Part shown: positions 45,787-58,315 of the stretch, one piece after another
Layout: each line of letters begins with the position of its first letter
Numbering within the stretch: position 1 is the stretch's first letter
From: Rhyzopertha dominica
Lineage: Eukaryota > Arthropoda > Insecta > Coleoptera > Bostrichidae
Assembly: GCA_025024175.1 (NCBI GenBank)
Contig: QCXZ01000041.1
Coordinates: 47,487,786 to 47,551,785 of the forward strand
Reading direction: 5' to 3'
Length of the DNA: 64,000 nucleotides
Notes under the pieces: model-generated
The model's input: the letters and a program-made list of their open reading frames with translations, nothing else
Databases searched by the model: none
Told to the model about the DNA's origin: nothing
Program-made: the position numbers and the translations under genes

Positions 45787-47694
45787 GACAGCATTAGTGA
45801 TGGGAATAATCGGGATATTTCAATAATCGATTAATTCGTTTTCATATATTTTAATAATCGACTAATATTAGTAATTAAACATTAGTAGTACTACATCTTT
45901 AGTTTTGTAGGGCATAGATGCGATAACCAGTATTCATGCTACATCGTTGTCGTTCTCACTGCGAATGCTCGAATTTTTTATATACATTTTCACGAATTTA
46001 CATTTGAGTACTTACTACTGTTCAAGATATTTCTCATTTTGCAGTAAAGTATATTATAGTATAAATTAATATCTAATCACTTCATGAAAGTGACGAGTTT
46101 AGTACCGAGTCACTATAGGAGGAGATATAATGTAAGTCTGTCAACGTTGTGCGGCAGGCGGCTTCCTTTACAACTATTTTACGACACAAAGCCACGTTTT
46201 TTTTGTCTATAAATCATCGCTACGATGCGCGCGTACAGATCCGTATTCAGAAGACTTGTGCGCACTGCATGTCCATAAAAACATGCGATGAGATTGTGGC
46301 CGTCCTTTTGGATGTACGTCATTAGAAAATAAACTTGACCCGTATATTTACTAAGTAACGAATAATACAGGATTTAAATAAACAAAATAGTTTAAAGCAT
46401 GCACCATAATTATAAACTACACACTACACTACAATGCGGGGAAAAATTTAAAAAGTCGTTGATTGACACGATATCTAGAAGGTTAGGCTCGCTAGAGACT
46501 AATCATATTGTGGCAAAAGCTGTGTTTCTAGACCCTAGGTTTAAAAGTGTCGGCTTTGGTAACCAAGATAATGCTAGGAATGCGCAAAAGTTTGTTTCTG
46601 ACGAACTGCAAACAATTTTAAATATTTCACAAGTCGTTAAACCATCAACATCAACTAAAGATGCAACGCCTTTAATTCGTAATAGTGTAGAAGCATTATC
46701 ATTGTGGCGCGTTTTCGATGAGACCATCGCCATAAAAAAAGTGTCACGACGCCTTTAACAACTGCGTCTGTACTTCTGCGACAATATATTGAGCAACCTT
46801 ATATTGACAGACACCAAAATCCACTGGAATATTGTCAAAAACACAGTTCTAATTGGCCAGAGCTGTTTCAACTCCAGCAAAAATATTTATCGATTCCTGC
46901 AACTTCAGTGCCATCGGTACGTGTTTTTTCAAAAGCTGGACAGCTTACTAACTTGCGAAGGAATAGATTATCGCCAAAAAACCTGGATCAAATTCTATTT
47001 TTAAATAGCATTAAAGATTTTGTTTAATTTTGTGTTTAACGATAAAATCATTTTATTTTCTAAGACTCATGTTTCGGTTGTTTTTCCATTAAATTATTTT
47101 TTTGGCATATGGCATTTACATATTTTATACATATTCTAATTCATAAAGGAATTCTTACAATTATTTTGTTATTAGAATATCTATCATATCTGTAAATCAG
47201 CAGGTCAATAATAAATTCTGTACATATATAGATTATATCTATTGTCATTTTACTACCTTTTACCCCATTTATTAAATTCAATACTTTGTATTTTATCCTT
47301 AGTTAAACAATACGCCAATAATCAATTATAATCTCATTAAAATTTTAAATTAAATGTTCTTGCTCAACAATAATTGAGAGAATAATCACAATATCATAAT
47401 ATAACTGATCTGCAATCCATTACGAGAAGTTGTCGGAACGAATGATAATCGATCTACGCGCGAGAAATTCTACGTATGTAAGTTCGTCGATACCTACATA
47501 CTAATCCGATTATTGCATCTCCATTGCTCGCATCCCGACTCGGAAGTATTCGTTCGTCCAGCGCTAGCGTTGACCCGCGTGACTACTAATATTAGTATTA
47601 CTAATTTGGATGGCATGATCGATTATTTCGAGAAGTTTTAATAATCGACTAAACCGATTATTGCATCTCGATTATTCCCATCGCTAGACAGCAT
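45787..47694 (+). mobile_element. hAT element with 8-bp target duplication
   Basis: The element spans 45795-47686 and is flanked by GACAGCAT on both sides (45787-45794, 47687-47694). Terminal repeats: TAGTGATGGGAATAATCG at the left and TAGCGATGGGAATAATCGAG (inverse) at the right. Subterminal AATAATCGA(C/T)TAA words occur repeatedly at both ends. Length 1892 bp. The 8-bp duplication and transposase remains assign it to the hAT superfamily. It is a deletion derivative, since only the last third of the transposase is left. Confidence 0.95.
46399..47027 (+). pseudogene. hAT transposase C-terminal part, frameshifted
   Basis: Frame 46399-46758 has 'KSLIDTISRRLGSLETNHIV' and 'AVFLDPRFKSVGF', the conserved region before the dimerisation domain. 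A shift at the A run near 46735 moves the frame. The continuation to the stop at 47025-47027 gives 'QKYLSIPATSVPSVRVFSKA', 'LRRNRLSPKNLDQILFLNS', the hAT dimerisation (hATC) domain. The BED finger and catalytic N-terminal parts are absent, so it cannot catalyse transposition, though the ends could be mobilised in trans. Confidence 0.9.
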
Positions 47695-50035
47695 GTTTCC
47701 TCCATGTTTTCGCACTTGTACACAAGATACCATGGCGCGTATGATCGTGCTAATAAACCTGGTAGCTCCGGGATTCCGAGAGTCTGCTCATTCCGCATTA
47801 ATCAATTTAATCTTTCGAGAAAAATTTCAAAATGGTTTGGAAAATAAAATTTTTCCTTCATCGCTTCCGTACACGCTTGAATTTGACCCCTCCTAAATAC
47901 TTGCGAGTCAGATTGATTGTACTAGGTCTTTGGTAATTTCGATACATTAAAAATGTAGATATTACGGATGGTCAAAATATGATGAAATACTTTCATTTCT
48001 TGACCATGTCGGAAAATGGTCTTTAAAGATTGAAATTCCTTCGCCAAGAACTATCGATATTCAAAATGGCATGTAAATTCAATTTCAAATTGTAGTTGCT
48101 TGAATTTCTCAAGCTTTACCGGTTTTACCGTTAAATTGGAAAATTTTCTAGCAAAAGATATATCTACCATGTGAAACTGCTCCGCATAGCAAATTTCATC
48201 CCGGTAGCTTAAATAATAAAGAAAATTGTTAAAAAAGACGTCTTGTAAACGCTATTAACTGGAAATCCGACCTCAAACTTTAAATACCAAGACATAAAAT
48301 TTTACTTTGAATAAGCTTAAAAATTCGATCCGGAATAATTGGCTGAGACAATAGTCGGTTGAATGATTGATAAACTTTATGGGGTCACCAGAAGATGTTT
48401 TAAAGCCTGGAAGAAAACGTCAAATAGAACTATTCTAATAGAAAAGAGAAATTCTGACTTGTATTTTTGACACTTTTGCTAACCATCCATGGGAGAAGGA
48501 AAGAAGAAAGCAGTGAAAAATGTACAGCTTATTGTGTAAGAAACCATTATGTCTGTCTGGGAGTAATTCCATTTCTGCTTTACAGGTGCACTCTGGATCA
48601 CCAACGACCCATTCTTTTACATACCCTATCAAAAGAATAACAATTAATTATTGAAAATGCATTCATCACTATTGCAATCAACTGATAAGATAATTAAAAA
48701 CTTATCAAATATTGTAACAACAGGCGAATATAGTTTTTGTGTCCAAGAGTTTCTCTAAGCATTGAACTCGATTTTACAACGGTCTCCATTAATGATTTTC
48801 CGTACATTATTCGCATATTTTAATTGTTCACTAGTTTATTGTCTTTTGTTATATTCTTTTTTACGAGAATTCGTAAATCAGCCAAATTAAATTTCTTTGT
48901 AAGTACAAGACTTTATAACATTTATTTTATCATTTTACATAATCAACAAATTGAAGGAAACAAATACTATACATGCATACATTATTCGTACTCAAACTAA
49001 CACTATTTGCTGTCTTTCCTGAAAATGAAATGTTATTATTACTTCATGTTGTAAAATAATTACTTACCTGTATGAGTAACCTGGGTTGCCTACGTGAGGT
49101 TTAAAATTGAATATCTTCCTTTCATTATCACCTTTTCACTTGGCCATGCTTTCCACAAAAACCAGCATTCTGTGACTGGCATCGAAAGACGGAGCACACA
49201 TTTATTAAGACGTGATTTGAATAATCCAAATTGTGATCCATATGTTAAGATCATAAAATTGTTAAGAGCATCCGTCATACACGCCATTTAACAAATAACA
49301 ATATCTTGCAAATTGTTATATTTTGGGAGAAAGACCTTCAACAAGTGAGGTAACCTTGTGTGAAATCATTGTTACTGTGTAATTTATTTCCAAAATGTAA
49401 TAAGGTCTTTTGGTGGAGGCCTAGCGCCAGTACCCAGTACTAATTTTCTATCAAACACTTATAACCTGGAATATCAAAAACTTGGTTCGAGTCCGAAGCA
49501 GCAGGTCCGTCTAGGAAAACCGATTTTGTGAACTCCGATATCTGGACAGGAAACAGCTAAGTTCCATTTATATAGTTTCATCATAGCGGTCAGTACTTAA
49601 CCATCTTTTATCAGATACTTTGGTTTTATTGTGAATGAATGTTAGCCCGTTCAAAGCTTTGATAGGGATACCGCTTTTGTTCTTATAAGACAAATTTACC
49701 TAAATAGCTATCACAGCTGTAGTAACACCGTAAATAAAATACTTATTTCAACCGGACCGGCGATCGCTTATTATTTTTTGTCTGCACTCTGATTTCCAAT
49801 TTTTAGTGTCTGTGTAAAATTGGTGGCGCCCTTAAGAAATCATATTAAAATCCACGACCCCGCTCTAACCGAACAACTAGCTGCCGTCGCGTTGTGTAAC
49901 AAGTGAAATTTTTACATTACAACTTTGTGTTGGATTGCACTTTTTAATTTCAAATGTATCCTCCTCTAACAGTCTAAACCAAGGCTTTCGTATCCCCCGA
50001 GAAATGTACAATACAAACAAGAAGTGACACACATA
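47695..50035. other. No gene recognised; pol III B-box at 49484
   Basis: AT-rich with a moderately GC-rich part at 47695-47890. GGTTCGAGTCC (49484-49494) is a perfect internal pol III B box, with a weak A-box-like TAGCGCCAGTACC about 52 bp upstream (49432). This may be a decayed tRNA-derived SINE, but no cloverleaf and no tail were found. Confidence 0.35.
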
Positions 50036-50374
50036 TAATAATAATAATAATAATAAATTGCCTTTATTGAACAGAAAGAAAAACAAGGAAAAATTAAGTT
50101 TATAAAGTAAACAATTACTGTTCTAGGGCGAAGTTCACTCTGCCACAACCGTGAAGCAGCAGCAGCCTGCTCTCCCACTTAACCCCAAAGTCTTAAAACT
50201 AGATAGTCATACACCTCACGCTCTAATTCACACACTCACACACACAGACACCCTATCAGACATATATAGCTTCAATCATGCCCACGTCACACGCTCTCGC
50301 CACCCCATCATAATACATCAAAATCAAGATAATCCAAAAATGAAAGTGCATTCCACCACAGACCCGCATCATTA

Positions 50375-51930
50375 CTACTGCAATAAGACCCGTCTTAAAC
50401 TCCGCTTAAATCCGGAACAACTAAGCACTTTGAGACACTCAGGGATGTTATTGTAAGTTTTTGCTACATTATACATAAATGAACGTTTTGCAAATTCAGT
50501 AGAGTGAGTAGGTATAGTAATCAATCCCCTGTGTCTCAAACCGAGATTATGTATGTCCGTCCGGAAAGTTATATCCTTATACAAATAACAAGGAACCTGA
50601 CTTTTAATGACCTTGTGAAAGAAACAGGCCGCATGGAAATCCCGCCTGCGACTCATGTCTAGCCACCCCAACTCTCTCAATCTTCTCTTCACACTACACC
50701 GCCTCCCAACGCCAAAGATCAAACGTATACAAGAATTTTGCAATTTTTGTATACGCCTTTTATCTAAAGAATTCAAACAAGGTGCGTAGATCACGTCGCA
50801 GAAGTCTAGCTTAGATAGTACTAAGCTATTACAAAGAATGCTCTTCGTTCTAACATTTAAAAGATGGCGATTGTGATAAATTTTTTTAAGGCTACAATAA
50901 GCGCTCTGCAAACACTTTGAAATGTGAGTTCTAAACCGAAATGTAGAGTCAATATAAAGACCGAGGCTTCTAGATACATCAGATACATTCAGCCTAGAAT
51001 TAGAAATTTGTATTTCAAAGTTAGTTAGTTTGTCTTTATTGACCCTTCCACCGAATAACATTACCACAGATTTATTAGGATTTAAACAAAGCGAGTGTCG
51101 ATCAGACATATCACGTAATCTCTCCAGGTCCTCGTTTATTTTTTTGAGAGCTAGAGCCTGTTCATTCACTTTGAAAGAATAATATATTTGAGAGTCATCT
51201 GCATAGAACTGTGCTTTACAGTACTTCAGGGCGCTAGGAAGAGTCGACGTATAAATTATAAACAAAAGCGGGCCCAAAATCGATCCCTGAGGCACACCCG
51301 ACTTTATTCGCCTGAAAGATGATACATGATCAGACACTTTTACAGCCTGATAACGATTAGTGACGTAGCTCATTAGTAGAGACACGGCATTCTCCCCAAA
51401 ACCTACATAATGCAGCACACCCTTAAGAACCTCGTGATCAATAGTGTCAAAAGCTCTAGAGTAGTCCAACAATACCAAAGCGGTTATTTTGTTTTGATCC
51501 TGCGCCATAATAACATCACTTGTCAATTTTGAGAGAGCAGTCACACAACTAAATCCAGTTCGGAAACCTGACTGAAAACAAGAAATTATCTGCTGCTCCT
51601 CAACATACCTCCGCACCTGCCCTTCTATTACCCGTTCCAAAATCTTCGATAAAGTTGGTAAAATACTTATAGGTCTCAAATCTTTAAACTCTTTTGGACT
51701 GTTAATTTTAGGTACTGGCAAGATACATGCCCTCTTCCAGCAGGAGGGAAATGTGGAGCTAACTATGCAGGTATTAACGATGTGTGTGATTACTGGAAGC
51801 AAAAAAGGAACGCACAATTTAATAGTAGATATATTAATTCCATCAAAACCGGTTGCATTGGTCTTAATAGCTTCAATAGCTCTAAGAACATCTATTTCAT
51901 CAACCTTTTTAAAAGAAAACTTGGACAGGA
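50375..51930 (-). pseudogene. LINE reverse transcriptase (near-intact frame)
   Basis: Frame open from about 51930 to the stop; the codon at 51817 is internal. Motifs in order: 'GFDGINISTIKL', 'FKDLRPISILPTLSKILERV' , 'SGFRTGFSCVTAL', 'VLLDYSRAFDTIDHEVL' (motif A, catalytic Asp), 'SGVPQGSILGPLLFIIY' (motif B), 'AQFYADDSQIYY' (motif C, catalytic Asp pair), 'LCLNPNKSVVMLFGG' and 'SLGLYIDSTFRF' (motif E), and a C-terminal domain with 'LDFCDVIYAP' and 'KLQNSCIRLIFGVGRR'. A 1-nt frameshift near 51905 separates it from the upstream frame. Jockey/CR1-group polymerase; all catalytic residues are in place. Confidence 0.9.
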
Positions 51931-52540
51931 ATGGTTTTTTAGAGAAGTTGTGTACATATTAATTAAATCACGATTATCATCATCAATTGTAGGCAATGAA
52001 TCAAGAAAAAAATTGTTTATTTTATCAGCATCTGCCAGATGTGCTGGCAAATCCATACTCTTGCCACCCTTAATATTAAGCTTTTGAAGGTTAGACCACA
52101 CATTTTGTACATTACCTTGATTAAAATAGGCACGCTTCTCCGTCTTTACTGCTGTGTTAATTGTATTCCTGAGTTGCTTATAGTCATTCCAATGTTCCCT
52201 ACGCCCACTTCTTTTAAATCTTGCCAGACTTTTATCACGCATCACAATCATATCCTTTATAAAATTAGTTAACCACGGAGCATAAGGTTTTGAAATTTTA
52301 GATGTTATAAAAGGAGCATGGATATCTAGCAACGTTTTCAAATTGTCATTTAAAAATGCCACCATCTCATCCACGCTCTCCATATCATATATATTACGCC
52401 ATGGTAACGACCTTAGATGTGAATCAAAATCTACGTAAACGAAGTGTTTGAAAGAAAGATACCTGACAATATACGGATCTGATTTATATATTATATATAT
52501 ATATTTATATTAACTCATGATCAGTCATGGTCAGGGAAAG
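51892..52540 (-). pseudogene. LINE linker region between endonuclease and RT
   Basis: Frame 51892-52383, open upstream to about 52480, carries 'SDPYIVRYLSFKHF', 'APWLTNFIKDMIVMRDKSLA', 'RREHWNDYKQLRNTINTAV' and 'KRAYFNQGNVQNVWSNLQKL', the typical stretch joining the APE endonuclease to the RT in Jockey/CR1-group LINEs. 'MTDHELI' upstream is the last endonuclease motif. The frame stops just after the frameshift that connects it to the RT frame. The element is truncated before the rest of the endonuclease. Confidence 0.8.
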
Positions 52541-53357
52541 ACTAGCGGTTTTCGTCTGTAGATGGTTGCATGTGCATGCATTTTTGTCCATAATCGAATC
52601 AGATATTCATAAATAACAAGAAAAAAACAGAAAGCTTTGAAAGTATATACAAGATAAATCATCCGAATGACAGTCATTAAAAATTGTACACGGACGAATT
52701 AATGAAGCGTTCGTCTTAATTTGCAAATGCAGGGGTGCAATTCGTAACAGCAGCATTAGACTGACGCCAAATTAACGGTAATGATGGATTACTATGGTGA
52801 CACGGAGGGGAGCTCTGCAATGAATATTTGTTAATGGAATCTCAAGAGTTGTTACTTTATTAGGTTATCAGAAAAGTTTTTTTAGACCGTACGATGTACA
52901 CTTATTTTTAAAACCCATTATCAACGGTCATTTATTTATGAGACAGATGACCTCCAATTAATTTTAAAAAAACTATATTGTCTTTCAGCATATTTCAGTT
53001 CAGGTCTTATGGTTTGACTAGTGGTGTAGAATTTTAGTCCAATCACTTTCCTTTTACGAAAATTAATTTCTTATTCTCCACTATAGGTACTGTGTTCTCA
53101 GTAAAAATTGATAAGTAGTTAATGACAAATAGATGAAGACATCACCTACGCCGTTTAATATTGTTTAACATTGACATTAGACTTGTCTGTAGGAAACTCA
53201 TCCATTTCTCGCACTTCTTTTACTACATACTATACATACATACATCTAAAATTCACCTAGACTTGGTACTATGCACAGAAACAAAAAAGTTACTCACCAT
53301 GCTTATATTTTAGCCGTATTGTTTTGATTCTGTTGGTAACTCCTATAGAAATCTATT
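52541..53357. other. No gene recognised
   Basis: AT-rich; an AT dinucleotide-rich run lies just before it (52483-52512). Confidence 0.5.
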
Positions 53358-53529
53358 TGTAATGTCTTGGAATTAAAACACAAGCGAATTTGGCTTGCAC
53401 ACATGTATTCCCAAAATCAAAAGCTATACTGGTACAGAATTAAACGTTCTCCTACTGAAGATAAGATCAGTCGCACAAAAAGGTATCGCAAAAAGTACAA
53501 TATAAAATTCCGTTACCGCGTACACTACA
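53358..53529 (-). repeat. Probable gypsy-type 3' LTR
   Basis: On the minus strand the sequence directly after a GGGGGGAG polypurine tract (53540-53533) begins TGTAGTGTACGCGG (53529) and ends CATTACA (53358), giving TG...CA ends about 172 bp apart. There is no 5' partner in the window because the element is 5'-truncated, so the far end is provisional. Confidence 0.45.
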
Positions 53530-53611
53530 TATCTCCCCCCTACAAAATACACATACTAAGAGAACAAAAAAAATTACATAGATATACGTGAGATACACCA
53601 CTTAAACGAAG

Positions 53612-54802
53612 TTAAAATATGGTGTAAACTAATCGCTCAACGGGCTTAATAATTCTTTTGGGCCTTTCAGTGTCCTGAACACTGTCAGTCGCTACTTGAG
53701 TATTTTCCTCTGAATCCGGATTCGGCCTGAAATCATCGTGTGAATCAAAATTTCTGTCTGAGTCTGGCAGAACAGAACATGTTATATTAAATTCTTTTAT
53801 CTGATTTACATGTCTTTTCCAAATTGCATCATTCAGGGACGGAATCCGAACCAGATATGTAGATTTACCTATTCTTTTTAATATTATAGCCATTAGCCAT
53901 TTAGGAATGTTCACTTGCCGATAGTCTTTAACGGCCACTCTTTCACCAACACTAAAAACAACACATCTTCGACCAGCATGATACATTTTTTGTTTCGCCT
54001 GCAGTATTAGTACGCGATTTTTAATATCTGTCTTTACTTCTTTGTTTAAATTTAAATTAGGAGGAATCATGTTATCAAATCGAGTTCGTAACTTTCTCCG
54101 AAACATGATGTCAGCAGGACATACGCCAGTCGTAGCATGGGCAATATTTCTGCAATCGAAAAGGAAATTTTGCAAGATTTCATTGACATTAGCGCCTTCT
54201 TTACCACATAACGCGTTTTTAAGAGCGTTCTTCACCGTTCTGACTGCATTTTCTGCAGCGCCATTTGACGAAGGTTGATAAGGAGGTGAAGTAATATGAG
54301 TTATGTTGAAGGAACATAAGAAATTTTGAAATTCTTGTGAGCAAAAGGTTGTGGCATTATCGGTTACGATTTGTTTTGGCAATCCAAATCGTGGGAATAC
54401 TGATCTTAACACATGAATAGTAAGTTTAGAGGTGATGGAAGTCATCGGAAAAACTTCCAACCATTTTGAATGAGCATCAATTATAATCAAAAATTGCTTG
54501 TTCCAAATAGGTCCCATAAAATCTAAATGTATTCTACTCCAAACTTCTTCAGGAAAAGGTCACTGATCCAGCAAGGCCTTATTGGGTACTGATTTATGTA
54601 TTAAACAGCTCTCACATGTACGGCACAAATCTTCTATACTTTTGTTTAGACCAGGCCACCACACATACGATCTAGCTAAAGACTTCATTTTAACCACGCC
54701 TATGTGTGATTTATGTAAATCTTTCAAAACACTTTTGCGTAGTTCTGAAGGAATTATTATTATTATCTTTATGATCGTAGGCGAATTTTCATCAAAGACC
54801 AT
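53612..54802 (-). pseudogene. Gypsy-type integrase region of pol
   Basis: The minus strand gives, from 54802, the zinc-binding part ('HKSHIGVVKMKSLARSYVWW', 'CRTCESCL'), a single stop at about 54560, then the integrase core: 'IIIDAHSKWLEVFP' (D), 'QIVTDNATTFCSQEF' (D) and 'NGAAENAVRTV' (E), with DD35E spacing. The C-terminal region ends in 'ERPKRIIKPVERL'. The core is otherwise open for about 300 codons. The reverse transcriptase and gag are missing: the copy stops near 54805 at an ATT-rich stretch. The type resembles gypsy-like pol proteins of insects and nematodes. Confidence 0.88.
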
Positions 54803-54805
54803 GCA

Positions 54806-55249
54806 ATAAAAACTACTACTTCATCATCTATGCTCCATATCCTTCATATTTGCTTTTTCATAACCATCAGAAACTACTCTCACTTTTTTATGCCACCTGT
54901 TGACATACGTACGAAGCACTTTGATATTCAAACTATCTGATGACTTGGCGAATCACAATTTTCTAGTTTTTCTCATTTGCTGGGTACAATGGTCGAATAA
55001 TAAAATTGGTAGAGGGATAACCCAAAATCGAATAACTTTCTTGGACCTTGAGCGATATTATCTAAATATGAGATATAAACAAAGCAAAGCAAAGCATAGC
55101 TAGGTCCCGCTAGCAACACAAATTCTAGAAAATTCTGCTTGGTATTAGTATTTCGGTGTGTTCGTTAATCTATTGAAGCTCGAAATAGACTTATCTTTCG
55201 TTCTTTTTTATAGTCGTTTAAAAAACTTATTGCTGCCAAATCATTAACT
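54806..55249. other. No gene recognised
   Basis: AT-rich spacer. Confidence 0.45.
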
Positions 55250-55520
55250 ACTCCTTATTGTAGCCACAATATCAGCAAACGTGTTGTCGGTAGCGGTATG
55301 AGGTCTCCAACTTCTGTGGTTGTTTTTAACATTAGTCCAACGATCTGGAACGCTTGTTCCATCAAGTTACTGTTGAACTGTCCACGCACAACTTCTGACA
55401 AGCTTCTTGTAACACACTGTGAATTTCGGCAACCGTTTTTTCGCGCAGTGTTTGACTTTTGATATACGTACATTAATCCGCTACAGTGACGCGTTGCATT
55501 GCATCAAACTACCCCGATTT
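55250..55520 (-). pseudogene. Mariner-type transposase HTH relic
   Basis: The minus strand reads 'RVTVAD', 'YIKSQTLREKTVAEIHSVLQ', then in other frames 'RPHTATDNTFADIVATI', the helix-turn-helix and SGRPxTAxD linker pattern of mariner-type proteins. Stops and frame changes throughout. Only the N-terminal third is recognisable. Confidence 0.5.
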
Positions 55521-55959
55521 GAGAATTTGTTACATATAATCGTATACTGAGTGAACCACACGCACTCTATTTCAAGCTAAGTGATTTGCCAATGATAAAC
55601 TTTTATAATTTGATCGTAATTGTTTCTTCACCCTCGCCATGTGCAGGAATTACGACATGACTCTCGTATTTCAGCCGAAGCGCTTTTTTCCATGATGAAA
55701 TCCGGGATGAGACAGAAAGAATGAACATATTTGAAATGGTTAGTACTTAAGCATTTTGCGATCTTGACATTCTATTTCTACCTTCAGTCATGGAGCCGTG
55801 CATGTCTTAGATTTTTACTTTTTTCGTGAAGAATGACGAATTTTTCAAATAGTTCGTCCTGTTCCATCCTGTATAATCTTTATGTCATTGTTTATTAACT
55901 ATTGGCGAATTATAAAGAGGATTTTTGACATCCATGGGTTATGTAGGTATCCTAGAAAT
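55521..55959. other. No gene recognised
   Basis: Mixed composition; no motif. Confidence 0.45.
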
Positions 55960-56420
55960 TACATTACGCACGTTGTTTACCAATACCACAATATTCCCCG
56001 CAATATGCAGGTCTGGCAAGGTAAAAATTGGTATTTGTTCGCGCTTCTGCGGCGCACCACTGATACCCTCAATCAGCTCGTCGGATCCAGCGCGGAGCTG
56101 TTTCGTCCATTCCGCATCCAATTCGATTACGTCTCTGAAAGGTATTTATAATGAAAAGGATTCCGACCGCCCCGCGCCCCACTCGTCATTTTCCGGTAAT
56201 AATGTTCGCCTTTCCAAGATAAAAGCTGTGATCAATAGGAAGCAAAAATCCGGATTCCCGTTTCGCTAATGATTCGGCGGTAACGAAAGCCCGCTTTTAT
56301 TAAACCGCCGGCACCCGCAATTAAGAATTTTAATATGTGACGTGGGCGGTGGTGTGGCTTCACGGGCGATATCTTCTGGATAAGGGGCTGTGACGCTAAT
56401 GCATTTGCCGGTGGTTGGCC
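55960..56420. other. GC/CpG-rich noncoding island
   Basis: Words such as CGCGCTTCTGCGGCGC, GACCGCCCCGCGCCCC and GGCGGTAACGAAAGCCCGC alternate with AT-rich TTTATAATG and AATTAAGAATTTTAAT. Three overlapping short frames carry no family motif. Looks like a conserved regulatory block by composition. Confidence 0.4.
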
Positions 56421-56639
56421 TCGCTTCGCTATTATTTCTTTAAAAAGTAACTAAAGAATGTTTTGTAACTAGATTAGGTTTCTTTTGTAAGCAATTGTTA
56501 TAGTATCACGGGCGTTGTAGCTGTCGTGAGTCGTGAATTATTGGAATAGTGAAGTTCAATATTCGACCAACCAGATACAAAATACTGTTCACTTATATAA
56601 GAACAGGTACATCTAAGTAAATTTTTTACAGGCTGTCTT

Positions 56640-56910
56640 TAAGCGAAAATCATTATACAATGAANGTTATTTAATCAACACAGTACAGTCCCNAGCATTT
56701 TTNCACTCTCTCATCGTTCTTCTAATTTTTGTATGCCTCTAACATAAAATTTTTTGTGCTGATCTAGAAGCTACCCTTGCACCTTTAACATCTTGATTTG
56801 ATTGAAAATCTTGATGGAAAATGTTTCCCATGCAGAGCCTCTTTGAGTGGTCCAAAAGATGGAAGTGCTGATGGAGCAATGTTTGTGAAGTGGAGCTTAA
56901 GCTAATTATC
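56640..56910 (-). pseudogene. Mariner transposase C-terminal relic
   Basis: The minus strand gives 'NIAPSALPSFGPLKEALHGK' (compare DLAPSDYHLF...LK..L.G, the third catalytic block with its aspartate lost) and, in other frames, 'FYVRGIQKLEER' followed by K/C residues, the conserved mariner C-terminus. Ns at 56665, 56692 and 56703. A different family from copies A-C, since the GPLKEAL type occurs in other mariners. Confidence 0.65.
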
Positions 56911-58315
56911 TTAAGATAATAACGAAACCACGACGTAACCGCGTGACAAATTCATTCCTTTTGATCCTTGTATGTAACTGGCAGTTCTTTTTAAATCGAT
57001 TGCTTAAGTGGCATTACAAAAAGTTTCGCTAAATTTGGAAATCGCGTTGACCGTCATGCAGACTTCGCACTTTTTTTATTTTCACAATGGTTTGTAAGTT
57101 GAAAGAGACTGAATTTGTACGCAAAAATGTAGGTACATACACACGTCTATGGAGTACTGAAAAACACCCTGGCGATCAGGGACGATCTACTATCGATATG
57201 TTGTTGAAATGCTGCAGTTTAATTTAAGACATCACGTTCAAAATCGCGTTGAATAAGGGAAACCAGAAGAAAGAAAGAAAGACAGAGAAACAAGACAAAA
57301 ATTTTTATTTGACTGTTTATCTAACGTATTTTTTTTCACTTTGAAAGCTCGAATAAAGAATTCCATCCCGTCAATTATGGAAAGTAGAATAGTAAACATC
57401 ATTACTGACTGTGCATGGTAAAAATTAACTTATGTTAATAATGAAAGATATGACAAGGTCAAATAACCATTTCTCTTATCAGTTACATTTGCAATATATG
57501 TAATCCACTTAAAACTGTCACAAAAAGTGAGCCCAACTTATAAAGTAAGGTGAAAGGTTTTCAATGTAATTACATGATTGTCAAACATGTTAAACAGTAC
57601 CGGTGGTTTATTAGAATATTTTTTTTCACTTGGAATGGGATGAAGGCTATATTGATAAAAATTAGAAATAAGAATATAAATTGATTATCTGAGAGAGAAA
57701 AAAATGACAAGTAAAATGCTCTGCATTCCATAAAAGGGCTATAGATATGTGTCTTTTGAACGAAAGTTAAATGTTTTGTTTTCCCGCGAGGTCCAATAAG
57801 TACGAACAGAATGATTCATTTATTAGATGATTATACCAACCTAAAAGCTTTTAGGTTTTATACATCACTTTCGAATATTTATATGAAGCCGCCTCAATGT
57901 AAATCTGTACAGGGCCAAAGTGAAATTATAATGAAAGGTTGCAACGATTGAACGGAAAACTGGCGTGACAGATGTGATGCAAAGGTACTATCAACCGTCA
58001 GCCTTCAATTTAAAAATTGAGGGCGACCAACATTTCCGTATGCAAAAACTTCAATGTATCCAAATTTATGCCACCCCATCTCCCGTTTAAAAGCTACCCC
58101 ATCACCCATGCTAATAAATATTTGCTAGGAAAAGCAAACTTAGGGACGTTGAAAGTATAGAAATTTTCTACGTCTACGGCGGCGGCTTTAAACATTTTCA
58201 AGTAATTAAACCTACGTTTTGGTTAAGTAATTAGTAAATCCATTTTTTGGGCTTGCCGCTTTTCTTGTTAGTTATTTTGTCCTGCAATACGCTAACTGAA
58301 AAAGTATAGTTCTTC
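56911..58315. other. No gene recognised
   Basis: AT-rich with no coding motif. Confidence 0.5.

Larger units (their letters stand above)
50036..52540 (-). mobile_element. Non-LTR retrotransposon (5'-truncated LINE)
   Basis: Minus-strand LINE. It ends in AATAAAGGCAATT followed by a (TTA)n microsatellite tail (50036-50056), a 3' end style known from CR1/L2-type LINEs. Coding sequence runs from the linker between endonuclease and RT (about 52530) to the stop near 50375. The endonuclease is missing, consistent with the usual 5' truncation. This is the best preserved LINE of the window. No target duplication was identified. Confidence 0.85.

Noticed and set aside
50231..50250. CACACA-rich run
   Set aside because: A short simple repeat within the 3' part of the LINE; not a CRISPR or other structured array.
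55882..56269. Overlapping plus-strand frames in the 55960 island
   Set aside because: Neither shows a domain, and both overlap a minus-strand frame; composition explains them.
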